Below are positions 8,663 to 17,439 of a stretch of DNA of 64,000 nt, one piece after another. This stretch comes from Mycobacterium sp. GA-1841 (lineage in GTDB: Bacteria > Actinomycetota > Actinomycetes > Mycobacteriales > Mycobacteriaceae). The stretch lies in NCBI RefSeq assembly GCF_001954135.1, contig NZ_MBEQ01000120.1, positions 1 to 64,000 of the forward strand. The letters are read 5' to 3'. A model generated the notes under the pieces. It saw only the letters and a program-made list of their open reading frames with translations, had not been told where the DNA came from and did not search any database. Both the position numbers and the translations under genes were made by a program. Within the stretch, counting starts at the first letter, position 1, and every line of letters starts with the position of its first letter.

Positions 8663-10036
8663 TCAGCTCTGAGTGGCAGTCACTGCGGAACGTTTTGCGG
8701 CGCGGTTTCGAACTGGCTTCGATTCCGCCCGAAGACGCTCGAGAGCGACCTCTGCCGGCTCGTCCGATGGGTCTTGGTCGACGAGTTCGCCGTTGAATGC
8801 TGCGCGAAGGAGGGCCCGGCGGAGCGCCGCGGAGCGCGCCTGAGCAACTCCAATGCCATCCATAAGTCGGCCGAAAGACTCGAGACCTCCGCTGATTCGC
8901 TCGACGATGGCACTTTGCATTGCTGGTGGAGGCACCGGAACCGGGAATGCTCGAATTGTCTTCAGACTCACCGACGCAAGGTTCACACTCTGCTTGCCAT
9001 TCGTCATGAACCAAGATCTGCCGAAAGAGTTTGCGTGCCATGCGATCAAGCGCGGGTCAATAACGCCATCCAGCACGCGGGCTCGAAATACATGATTCTG
9101 ATGAAGGCAGTCGGGCACCTGGCCTTCCCAAATCCAACCACGTCCGAGCTTGTCGCGGTCACCTCCTTCATTTAGCAGCACATCGCCGATTTGAAGCGTC
9201 AACTTCTTGACCTGTGCAGGCGTCGCGCGGATTTCCGCTACGTAATCGAGGTCAAGGTAGCCAGCTTGTACGTTCGCCACGCGTAAATAAGGATGGAGCA
9301 CTAACGAGTCATCGCTCTGCTTCTTTGAATCTTTCGTGATCCCACCGACAACCTCGGCGATCTCGCCGAGGCGCGACCAACGCCAGTTCTCCGGTAGCTG
9401 CGGCAATTCCCCGTCAATTACGTCAGCATCCGTAGGCGGCAAGGCTGCACCATCCGAGCCAACAACTTCACAGTGCGAATAGTTGACGGCCCTTTCAGCT
9501 AAGAAGCGAATTCGCTGCGCGGACGACTCCAACACCTTTTCGGCAGCATCCAGCCTCGACAGGTGATCCTCCAGCACCTCAGCGATGCGTTGCTGCTCTG
9601 CCAACGGAGGTAAAGGTATTGGAGTGGATTCAAACTTGCCACGCGTTATGTGGACCATGCCACTTCCGTGAGCGGAAACATACATGGCATCAATTGCAGA
9701 TCTCAGCACGTATTCCAGGTAGCGGTCATCAATACACTCATACGCCTCTACCTTGAAGATGTGCTGGTTTAACGCCCCCTCGCGGGGGTCAGCCCATCGG
9801 TGGACTGACAAAGTTGCAGCCCAAGAAACAAGGATGTCACCAGTTTTTACTCGGTGTTGCGGCAGCAATTCGCCTTCATAGTGATTGAATGAGGATCCTG
9901 ACCCCGTGAGATTTTGGATGCGAATAATCGGGAGCCCCGATTTACTCCACTCCGACTTCTTGAAACCGCGACCATTCGTGTACTTCGCAACCTCGCCAAG
10001 CGTCGTCCACGCCCAGCCGTCCGGCAGATCAGTCAC
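8663..10036 (-). CDS. hsdS: Type I restriction-modification specificity subunit HsdS
   Basis: HsdS recognises the bipartite DNA target for the HsdM2S and HsdR2M2S complexes. The 457-residue protein has two target-recognition domains (about 1-150 and 215-370). Each starts with the typical LPDGWAW or LPENWRW motif and each is followed by a helical spacer (LPPLAEQQRIAEVLEDHLSR; then PPPAMQSAIVERI). Base composition is visibly richer in A and T than the neighbouring core genes, as is common for exchanged hsdS genes. It overlaps the hsdR stop by 4 bases (ATGA). The target sequence cannot be read from the protein. Confidence 0.93.
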   Translation of the reverse strand: MTDLPDGWAWTTLGEVAKYTNGRGFKKSEWSKSGLPIIRIQNLTGSGSSFNHYEGELLPQHRVKTGDILVSWAATLSVHRWADPREGALNQHIFKVEAYECIDDRYLEYVLRSAIDAMYVSAHGSGMVHITRGKFESTPIPLPPLAEQQRIAEVLEDHLSRLDAAEKVLESSAQRIRFLAERAVNYSHCEVVGSDGAALPPTDADVIDGELPQLPENWRWSRLGEIAEVVGGITKDSKKQSDDSLVLHPYLRVANVQAGYLDLDYVAEIRATPAQVKKLTLQIGDVLLNEGGDRDKLGRGWIWEGQVPDCLHQNHVFRARVLDGVIDPRLIAWHANSFGRSWFMTNGKQSVNLASVSLKTIRAFPVPVPPPAMQSAIVERISGGLESFGRLMDGIGVAQARSAALRRALLRAAFNGELVDQDPSDEPAEVALERLRAESKPVRNRAAKRSAVTATQS

Positions 10037-13000
10037 GCAGTCAACTCCATACTCAATTCGTCAAGCAAGGCTTGCGCTTCCTCCAGGGTCGACACCGAAA
10101 AGTCCTGGGCGAAACGGTCCACACCACCCAGCGACGACAGTGGCAATTGGTCGAGGTCGTCGACTCCGACATGAATGCTCGTCTTCAACACATCGACAAT
10201 CGTTGCTAGCCAGCGCTTCTGCTCGCCGGAGTATGTCCTCCCGCGGCGCTGTTGCTCGTCGATCCACTCAGCCAGCCTTGACTCAACGACTGAGGCAAAC
10301 GGTCGAATCTTGGACTCGCCAGCGTCTTTCGACAACTCGTGGCGCAGGATAGTGATCAGGTCGGGCACGCCTGCCTTGTGATCCGGATCCGCCAACTCAC
10401 CCAATTCGGCGTACGACCTCCAGATCATGTCGACACTGCCGATCTCGGGAACACGCGCCACCTTCTCCGCCAACGCTTTCAGATCGCGATAGCTCGGCCG
10501 CTCGGACCCACTGCCGTGCACAACTTGCAAGGCGGCGATCTCGTCTCGATGCTCAGCCAGATACTCGCGGAAACAGGCGATGCGGTCGCGCGAGGCTTCG
10601 GCGTAGTCGATACGGACGGTCTCTACCACGGTGTCTTTGCTGACTTCGTCGAACAACAGATCCTTGGCACGACGGATATCGAGGATGCGCCGTCGCAACT
10701 CGGGGTTCGTGGTCAACGGCGCCACACCGTCGTTGATCAACTCTCGGACTGCGGCATCTCCGCCCCGATCCTGTGCGGCGACAACGGCATCGGTATCGCA
10801 GGCCGCGGCAATCCGGCGTGCGATGTCGCGCAGCGGAATACCGCCTGCGACCTCGGCGATTTCGGTGTCCTCGGCAGGCTCCAACTGCGAGGCCAACTTG
10901 GCCAACCGGACCGCGAGGGTCGACGCGTCATCCGGCGTCAGCGTCATCTGACCGGCCTTGGAGAGCAACTTCTCCAGCGAGACACTTGGCTCGCGTTCCA
11001 TCGGGGTGGCATCGACAAGCTCGGAATCGGTGACACCGACCGCATCGACGATGACGAATCGGTCCTTGGTGAAGCCTTTGTGGGCATCGGGTGTGACCGC
11101 TGCATAGTCGTCGGCGTTGATGATCCGGGCGCCGCGGCCCTTCATCTGTTCGAAGTACACCGCTGATCGCACTGATCGCATGAAGAACACGCATTCGATG
11201 GCTCGCACATCGGTTCCTGTTGCGATCATGTCCACGGTCACCGCGATTCGCAGCGAGGGGCTGTTGCGGAAGTCCGCCAGCCGTTCTTTCGGATTCTTGG
11301 CGTTGTAGGTGATCTTGGTGGCGAAATCTGAGCCCTCATTGAAGATTTCACGCACCTGCTCGACAATCTCATCGGCATGGGCATCTGTCTTCGCGAAGAT
11401 GAGTGTCTTCGGCATTGCAGACCGGCCGGGGAAAATCTCGGTGTAGAGCTTGTCTCGGAACGTCGTCAACACCGTGCGGATCTGATCCTCGGAGATGACG
11501 GTGCGGCCCAGTGCATTTCCGGTGTAAGCAAAGTCCTCGTCGAGTTCCTCGTACCGCTGCGCGCGCGTCTTGCGATCACGCACGGGCACCACGGTCTTCG
11601 CTTCGATGATGCTGCCCTGCTCAGTGATCTGCGTACGCATCCGGTACACGTCGAAGGGAACGTTGACCCCGTCGATCACCGACTCTTCATAGGTGTATTC
11701 GCTGATCAGGTTCTGGTCGAAAAAGCCCAACGTCTGCTTGGTGGGCGTGGCCGTCAGTCCGATGATCGGAGCATCGAAATAGTCCAGCACTGCGCGCCAC
11801 CGACCGTAGATCGACCGGTGGCATTCGTCGACAACGATCAGGCCGAACGTCTCCGGCGGAATATTGGGGTTGTAAACCACGTCCACCGGTGACGTCGATT
11901 CGTCGTCGTCAGTGTCGGTGTCGTCGTCGACATCGGGAATATCCTTGCCTTGCAGCAGCATGTACAGCCGCTGAATCGTCGAGATGAGAACGTTCGTGGA
12001 ACCGAGAACCGTGCTACCCGCCAGTCTCTGAACGTTGTAGATCTCTCCGAAACGGCGACCATCGTCACGCGGGACATAGCGGTCGAACTCGTCGTGGGCC
12101 TGCTCCCCCAGGTTGTTTCGGTCAACCAGAAACAGCACCCGTGCAGCGTTTGCATGCTTGATCAGTCGATAGGTCGACGTCACTGCCGTGAACGTCTTAC
12201 CCGCGCCGGTTGCCATCTGGACGAGACCGCGGGGGTGGTTGTCCTTGAGCGACTTCTCGATGCCTTCGACAGCTTGAATCTGGTTGGGCCGCAACCCTTC
12301 CTTATCAAGTGGCGGCAATGTCTGCAGGCGGGCGCGAAAGGTCGGAGCGTCGGGCTTCTCGTCGGCCTCGCTCATCCAGGCGCGGATGGTCTGCGGCTTC
12401 GCAAACGCGAAAACTTCTCGCGACCGTGGTTTCGGGTCGAGCTGGTTGGTGAAACGGGTCTCCGCACCCGTCGCTTCATAGCGGAACGGCAAAGGCTCGC
12501 CACGGCGCCATGTCGCAATCTGATGCTCCGCGCGGAGACCCTCGGCGTACTTGCGGGTCTGCTGCTCAACACCGATCAGCAGCGTGCCTTCGCGCTTTGC
12601 TTCGATCACGCCGACGATCCAGCCATCGACGTACAACATGTAGTCCGCGAAACCGGTCGCTACGGGAAATTCGCGCACTGCGACACCGATGCCCGCCCCT
12701 GGATTCATGTCGGCGAAGTCCTGAATGAGCCAGCCGGCGTCGGTCAGCTGCTTGTCGATGATGCGCCGCGACTGGACCTCGTTGCGGGGCGGCCGGCGCC
12801 GGAAGGCCTGGGTGAAGGTCTTCGCGTCGCCGGCAGTGACGACCGGTACTTGAGCTGAGGCCACCGTCCCCGTCTGAAGCAGTTCAGCGATCTGCGCTTC
12901 GAGCTGAGACAGCGAGGCAGCCATCACGGCCTCACGCTCGCGGATACGTGCCAATTCCGCCTCGGCGGCGGCACGAGCCTGCGCCTCCGCCTCTTGCGCT

Positions 13001-13569
13001 GAACGTGCCGCGTCCAGAACCGTCAGCGTCTCGCCCAGATCCGACCGAGACTTGTCCAGGACGGTCTGGATCTCCGCGATCGCTTCGCGATCAGCTGCTC
13101 CTGTGGCAACGGGCGACGAGGCCGGTTCCGGCGCGATGAAGCTCCGCGGTGTCCGATCTCCGGAAATCGCCAGCCGAAGAAGATTACCGAGCTGCCAACA
13201 CTTTTCGAGGGCCGATAGCGCACGACGGACGTCGAACAGATGATCATGAGTGGCTTCGTTGCCATGCCTGCGCACATCGTGGAACACCCGTGCCGTGTCC
13301 GTGGTCAAAACGCCGGCACGTTCCAGGGCGATGATGCGATCGACTTGACGCCCGCTGTCACACGAGGTCCTGGTGCGGATGATGAGCTGCTCGGCCAAGA
13401 CCTCACCGAACTGGCGGCACTTTACGAGCGCGCCATTAGGGTCCGAGTAAATTGACGACTCAGCACCAGCGCCATAAACAGCGAGCAGGGGCTCAATCGC
13501 GGCGAGGGCTCCGAAGTTGGGCGACGTGCTGGCAACCTCGACGAGTCGGGGATCGATCCGGACCACCAC
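10033..13569 (-). CDS. hsdR: Type I restriction endonuclease subunit HsdR
   Basis: HsdR is the ATP-driven translocase/nuclease subunit. The 1178-residue protein starts with a DUF4145-like helical domain (about 1-115) and a predicted coiled coil (about 165-235). An HSDR_N nuclease domain follows, with the Glu-Ala-Lys triad in VGVIEAKREG. Then comes an SF2 motor with Walker A ATGAGKTFTA, DEAD-like VVDECHRSIYGRW and motif VI region EQMKGRGAR, and finally a C-terminal helical domain. The GTG start at 13569 follows GAGAGGG. It is first in the five-gene operon and overlaps hsdS by 4 bases. Confidence 0.94.
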   Translation of the reverse strand: MVVRIDPRLVEVASTSPNFGALAAIEPLLAVYGAGAESSIYSDPNGALVKCRQFGEVLAEQLIIRTRTSCDSGRQVDRIIALERAGVLTTDTARVFHDVRRHGNEATHDHLFDVRRALSALEKCWQLGNLLRLAISGDRTPRSFIAPEPASSPVATGAADREAIAEIQTVLDKSRSDLGETLTVLDAARSAQEAEAQARAAAEAELARIREREAVMAASLSQLEAQIAELLQTGTVASAQVPVVTAGDAKTFTQAFRRRPPRNEVQSRRIIDKQLTDAGWLIQDFADMNPGAGIGVAVREFPVATGFADYMLYVDGWIVGVIEAKREGTLLIGVEQQTRKYAEGLRAEHQIATWRRGEPLPFRYEATGAETRFTNQLDPKPRSREVFAFAKPQTIRAWMSEADEKPDAPTFRARLQTLPPLDKEGLRPNQIQAVEGIEKSLKDNHPRGLVQMATGAGKTFTAVTSTYRLIKHANAARVLFLVDRNNLGEQAHDEFDRYVPRDDGRRFGEIYNVQRLAGSTVLGSTNVLISTIQRLYMLLQGKDIPDVDDDTDTDDDESTSPVDVVYNPNIPPETFGLIVVDECHRSIYGRWRAVLDYFDAPIIGLTATPTKQTLGFFDQNLISEYTYEESVIDGVNVPFDVYRMRTQITEQGSIIEAKTVVPVRDRKTRAQRYEELDEDFAYTGNALGRTVISEDQIRTVLTTFRDKLYTEIFPGRSAMPKTLIFAKTDAHADEIVEQVREIFNEGSDFATKITYNAKNPKERLADFRNSPSLRIAVTVDMIATGTDVRAIECVFFMRSVRSAVYFEQMKGRGARIINADDYAAVTPDAHKGFTKDRFVIVDAVGVTDSELVDATPMEREPSVSLEKLLSKAGQMTLTPDDASTLAVRLAKLASQLEPAEDTEIAEVAGGIPLRDIARRIAAACDTDAVVAAQDRGGDAAVRELINDGVAPLTTNPELRRRILDIRRAKDLLFDEVSKDTVVETVRIDYAEASRDRIACFREYLAEHRDEIAALQVVHGSGSERPSYRDLKALAEKVARVPEIGSVDMIWRSYAELGELADPDHKAGVPDLITILRHELSKDAGESKIRPFASVVESRLAEWIDEQQRRGRTYSGEQKRWLATIVDVLKTSIHVGVDDLDQLPLSSLGGVDRFAQDFSVSTLEEAQALLDELSMELTA

Positions 13570-13600
13570 CGCGCCCTCTCACCACTTGCCTGGTCGTATT

Positions 13601-13614
13601 GTCAGCTGGCTGAC
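13601..13614. promoter_or_regulatory. Inverted repeat upstream of hsdR
   Basis: GTCAGC-TG-GCTGAC is a perfect 6+6 inverted repeat, 32 bases upstream of the hsdR start and within the only real intergenic gap of the hsd operon. It may be an operator or part of the promoter of the R-M operon. There is no family match to support a named regulator. Confidence 0.3.
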
Positions 13615-13665
13615 TTTACCGGACTGGCGCGACAGGCCAGCGGATTAATGCGCTGACTTTCTGTC

Positions 13666-15795
13666 CTACCGCGGCAGGCCGAGCAACCGCTCGCCGGCGA
13701 CCGTCAGCAGGATCTGCTCGGTTCCGCCGGCGATCGTCAGGCAGCGGGTGTTGAGGAAGTCGTGCACCTCCTGGTTGCGCACCACACCGCCGCCCTCGGA
13801 GAGCTCGAGGCGGAACTCCGCCAGGGCCTGGCGGTAGCGCACCCCGATCAGCTTGCGAGCGCTGGCCTGCGCGCCGGTGTCCTGCCCGGCCACTGCGAGC
13901 TGCGCGATCCGCTGATCCAGCAGTGAACCCACCTGGGCGGTCAGGATCAGCCCACCGAGCCGGTCCAGGTCGGCCGGGTCCACGTCCGGCTGCGCGCCGA
14001 GGGTCCGCAGCAATTCCTCCATCGGGTTGCCCAACGCAGTGCCACCGGCCATCGCCACGCGCTCGTTGGCCAGCGTGGTGCGGGCCAGCCGCCAGCCGTC
14101 GTTGACCGTGCCCACCACCATCTCGTCGGGCACGAACACGTCGTCGAAGAACACCTCGTTGAACAGCTCGTCGCCGGTGATCTCGCGCAGTGGCCGGATC
14201 ACGATGCCCGGGCTCTTCATGTCGATCAGGAAGTACGTGATGCCCTTATGCTTTGGGGCGTCGGCGTCGGTACGCGCCAGGCACACACCCCAGTGCGCCT
14301 TCTGCGCCGCCGAGGTCCACACCTTCTGCCCGGTCAGCTTCCATCCGGCCTCACCGTTGGGGCCTTCGGCGCGAACGGCTTTCATGCGCAGAGCGGCCAA
14401 GTCGGAACCGGCGCCCGGCTCGGAGAACAACTGGCACCAGGACAAGTCACCACGCAGCGTGGCCGGGACGAACTGGTCGATCTGCTCGGGGCTGCCGTGC
14501 TCCAAGATGGTCGGCACCGCCCACCAGCCGATCACCAGATCCGGCCGCTCCACCTTGGCTGCGGCGAGCTCCTGATCGATCAACAGCTGCTCGGCCGGAG
14601 ATGCGTTGCGGCCGTAGGGTCGTGGCCAGTGCGGGGCCTGCAGCCCGGCCTCGGCCAGCGCCACCTGGCGCTTGTCCACCGGCAGGGCGGCCACCTCGGC
14701 CACTGCCGCGCTGATCTCCGGACGCAGGCCGGCCACCGACTCCAGGTCGATGCGCAGCTCGCGGCGCACGCCTTCCTGGGTCAACGCCGAAACCCGGCGC
14801 CGCCACGAGCGCTGGCCGCCGAGTGCGTGCGAAATCCCGTAAGCCCGACGCAGATACAGATGTGCCTCGTGTTCCCAGGTGATGCCGATGCCGCCGAGCA
14901 CCTGGATGCAGTCCTTGGCGTTGGCCTTGGCCGCCTCGATGCCCGCGGCGGCTGCCACGGCTGCGGCGATCGACAGCTGCGCCGCATCGGATTCCGAGAC
15001 CGCACGCGCCGCGTCGGCCGCCGACACCGACACCTGCTCGGCACGCAACAACATCTCGGCACACATGTGCTTGACGGCCTGGAAGCTGCCGATCGGCTTA
15101 CCGAATTGCTCACGCACCTTGGCGTATTCGGTGGCAGTCTGCAGTGACCAGCGCGCCAGCCCGGCGGCCTCGGCGGCCAGCACGGTGGCGGCGACGTCCG
15201 CGAAGCGCTGCCGCGACACCTCGAGCACCTGCGCCGGGGCCGCATCGAGCACGACCCGGGCCAGCGGCACCGAGAAGTCGGTTGCGGTGAGCAGCTCGAT
15301 GCTGACGCCGTCGGCTCCGGCGTCGACCAGAACCACCTGATCTCCGGCCGGCAGCAACAGCACGCCGGCGGCGTCGGCACCCAGAACGTATTCGACGGTG
15401 CCCGACACCCGCTCACCGTCGAGCGTGAGGTCCGCGCTCAGCGCTGCCCCGGCCGTGCGCTCACCCGATACCAGCGCCTCCAGCACCGCGTCATCGGTGA
15501 CGATCAGGGTGGCCAGCGCGGTGGTGGCCACCGGCCCGGGAACCAGAGCTGCCGCTGCCTCGTCGACCATCGCGCACAGGTCCTCGACCGTGCCGCCGGC
15601 GCCGCCGTGTTCCTCGGCGACCGCAACGCTGAAGATCCCTAGTTCGGCGAGACCCTGAAACGGCCTGCGCCACGCGTCGGTATCGTGTTCCCCGGCTCGG
15701 ACAGCTGCGGCGCTGTCGGTCGCCGCCGCCCAGCTTCGGACCAGGTCACGGGCGGCAAACTGCTCGTCGGTGATGGTGGCAGATGCGCCGGACAT
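13666..15795 (-). CDS. fadE34: Double-domain acyl-CoA dehydrogenase FadE34
   Basis: This 709-residue protein is two acyl-CoA dehydrogenase domains in tandem (about 1-345 and 360-709), as in M. tuberculosis FadE34 (711 residues). That enzyme oxidises cholesterol side-chain acyl-CoA thioesters. The C-terminal half holds the better conserved FAD and substrate segments (WCQLFSEPGAGSDLA, GWKLTGQKVWTSAA, ends AGGTEQILLTVAGERLLG). The N-terminal half has EHGGAGGTVEDLC and VREQFGKPIGSFQAVKH. AGGAGG lies 7 bases before the ATG at 15795. It is divergent from kstR across a perfect KstR operator. Confidence 0.93.
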   Translation of the reverse strand: MSGASATITDEQFAARDLVRSWAAATDSAAAVRAGEHDTDAWRRPFQGLAELGIFSVAVAEEHGGAGGTVEDLCAMVDEAAAALVPGPVATTALATLIVTDDAVLEALVSGERTAGAALSADLTLDGERVSGTVEYVLGADAAGVLLLPAGDQVVLVDAGADGVSIELLTATDFSVPLARVVLDAAPAQVLEVSRQRFADVAATVLAAEAAGLARWSLQTATEYAKVREQFGKPIGSFQAVKHMCAEMLLRAEQVSVSAADAARAVSESDAAQLSIAAAVAAAAGIEAAKANAKDCIQVLGGIGITWEHEAHLYLRRAYGISHALGGQRSWRRRVSALTQEGVRRELRIDLESVAGLRPEISAAVAEVAALPVDKRQVALAEAGLQAPHWPRPYGRNASPAEQLLIDQELAAAKVERPDLVIGWWAVPTILEHGSPEQIDQFVPATLRGDLSWCQLFSEPGAGSDLAALRMKAVRAEGPNGEAGWKLTGQKVWTSAAQKAHWGVCLARTDADAPKHKGITYFLIDMKSPGIVIRPLREITGDELFNEVFFDDVFVPDEMVVGTVNDGWRLARTTLANERVAMAGGTALGNPMEELLRTLGAQPDVDPADLDRLGGLILTAQVGSLLDQRIAQLAVAGQDTGAQASARKLIGVRYRQALAEFRLELSEGGGVVRNQEVHDFLNTRCLTIAGGTEQILLTVAGERLLGLPR

Positions 15796-15839
15796 GGTGG
15801 ACCTCCTAGCCGCTAACGCGAGAAGTCCGTGCTTCCCAC

Positions 15840-15853
15840 TAGAACGTGTTCTA
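15840..15853. promoter_or_regulatory. KstR operator between fadE34 and kstR
   Basis: TAGAACGTGTTCTA matches the KstR consensus TNNAACNNGTTNNA in full and is itself a perfect palindrome apart from the two central bases. It lies 45 bases upstream of fadE34 and 144 bases upstream of the chosen kstR start, consistent with repression of fadE34 and autorepression of kstR. Confidence 0.85.
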
Positions 15854-15996
15854 ATGGTGACAGCGTTCGACCGTCAAGTCGACCGGCATCACAGCAGTAC
15901 ACGTTCGTGTCTTCACCGGCGCGGAGGTGCGTAGAAGGAGATCGGCGTGCGTATCGTTTTCGACGAGGTACGCGACGAGAAGGAGCCACAGACCGC

Positions 15997-16674
15997 ATGT
16001 CTGGCGCATCACGGCCATCAGGCAACGACACCTCCGGGTCGGACTCACGACCACGTGAGGTGCTGAACGTGGCCGTCCTCGCCGAATCCGAGCTCGGCTC
16101 CGAAGCACAGCGGGAACGCCGCAAGCGCATCCTCGACGCCACCCTCGCCATCGCCTCCAAGGGCGGCTACGAGGCGGTGCAGATGCGCGCCGTCGCCGAG
16201 CGGGCCGATGTCGCCGTCGGCACGCTCTACCGTTATTTCCCCTCCAAGGTGCACCTGCTGGTGTCGGCCCTGGGCCGGGAATTCGAACGCATCGACGCCA
16301 AGACCGACCGGGCCGCGCTCGCCGGGGGCACGCCGTACCAGCGGCTCAGCTTCATGGTCGGCAAGCTCAACCGGGCCATGCAGCGCAACCCGTTGCTCAC
16401 CGAGGCCATGACCCGCGCCTTTGTCTTCGCCGACGCCTCGGCGGCCGGCGAAGTCGATCACGTCGGCAAATTGATGGACTCGATGTTCGCCCGGGCCATG
16501 AGTGACGGCGAACCGACCGAGGATCAGTACCACATCGCCCGGGTGATCTCCGATGTGTGGCTGTCCAACCTGCTGGCCTGGCTGACGCGCCGCGCTTCGG
16601 CCACCGATGTCAGCAAGCGACTCGATCTGGCCGTGCGTCTGCTGATCGGCGCGGAGGACAAACCTAAGATCTGA
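15997..16674 (+). CDS. kstR: TetR-family cholesterol catabolism repressor KstR
   Basis: KstR represses the cholesterol regulon and is released by steroid CoA thioesters. The core from AVLAESELGSEAQRERRKR onward is nearly identical to the characterised mycobacterial protein. The TetR helix-turn-helix lies in GYEAVQMRAVAERADVAVGT and LYRYFPSKVHLL, and the ligand domain ends in DLAVRLLIG. I chose ATG 15997 (225 residues, AGGAG 11 bases upstream). A GTG at 16060 would give about 204 residues and fits the shorter M. tuberculosis annotation equally well. A longer in-frame extension to 15829 would cover the operator and is unlikely. Confidence 0.93.
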   Translation: MSGASRPSGNDTSGSDSRPREVLNVAVLAESELGSEAQRERRKRILDATLAIASKGGYEAVQMRAVAERADVAVGTLYRYFPSKVHLLVSALGREFERIDAKTDRAALAGGTPYQRLSFMVGKLNRAMQRNPLLTEAMTRAFVFADASAAGEVDHVGKLMDSMFARAMSDGEPTEDQYHIARVISDVWLSNLLAWLTRRASATDVSKRLDLAVRLLIGAEDKPKI

Positions 16675-16677
16675 CGG

Positions 16678-17439
16678 GTGAGAGCTCTCCCCGCAGAACT
16701 CAAGACCGCGCTCGCCAAGGCGGCCGGATCGGATCGTCTACTGATCACGTCCGACTTCGACGGCACGCTGGCCCCGATCGTCAACAACCCGGCTGATGCG
16801 CGCCCGTTGCGCGAGGGGGCTGAAGCTCTTGTCGCGCTGGCCCAATGCCCCGGCACCGCGACCGCGCTGATCTCCGGACGCGCGCTCGAGGTACTGCGAG
16901 AGCTGTCGGGCCTGCCCGCCACAGTGCACCTGGTCGGCAGCCACGGCGCCGAATTCACCTCAGGATTCGCCCATCACATCGACCGCGACTTATTGGACCG
17001 CATTGCCACCGAACTGGGCGCCATCGCCGCCTCCCGGCCCGGCGTCACCGTCGAACTCAAACCCGCCAGCGTGGCCCTACACGTACGCAACGCCTCCCCC
17101 GCCGATGCCGAGGCCGCGTCCGCGCAGGCTCTCGACGCCGCACAAGCCTGGGAAGCGCAGCTGACCACGGGCAAGGCCGTGCTCGAATTCGCCGTCATCA
17201 CCACCGACAAGGGCGAAGCCATCGACATCCTGCGGGACGAGCACCAGGCGTCCGCAGTGATCTACTTCGGCGATGACGTCACCGACGAGAAGGCGTTCCG
17301 CCGGCTGCGTGACGGTGATATCGGCGTCAAAGTGGGCCCAGGCGACACGCTGGCCGGCTACCGCGTCGCCGAACCGGAAGACGTTGTGGCGGCGCTGAAG
17401 TACTTGTTGGACGAGCGCCAATCCGCCGAAACGGGCTAG
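16678..17439 (+). CDS. otsB: Trehalose-6-phosphate phosphatase
   Basis: This HAD-superfamily enzyme dephosphorylates trehalose-6-phosphate to trehalose. The nucleophile motif DFDGTLAP is at residues 23-30, and motif IV is YFGDDVTDEKAF near 199-210. A conserved SGR sits in ALISGRALEVL. The 253-residue size equals the E. coli OtsB type, shorter than mycobacterial OtsB2. The GTG start is 3 bases after kstR, so read-through from kstR is possible. Its stop codon shares the palindrome CTAG with the stop of the convergent LacI gene. Confidence 0.88.
   Translation: MRALPAELKTALAKAAGSDRLLITSDFDGTLAPIVNNPADARPLREGAEALVALAQCPGTATALISGRALEVLRELSGLPATVHLVGSHGAEFTSGFAHHIDRDLLDRIATELGAIAASRPGVTVELKPASVALHVRNASPADAEAASAQALDAAQAWEAQLTTGKAVLEFAVITTDKGEAIDILRDEHQASAVIYFGDDVTDEKAFRRLRDGDIGVKVGPGDTLAGYRVAEPEDVVAALKYLLDERQSAETG

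Noticed and set aside
5520..13569. BREX or DISARM defence system
   Set aside because: No PglZ, BrxL, DrmA or similar proteins; HsdR, HsdM and HsdS are standard type I subunits.
5496..13665. Prophage or integrative element with attachment site
   Set aside because: No integrase, tRNA or direct repeat was found at the island edges.
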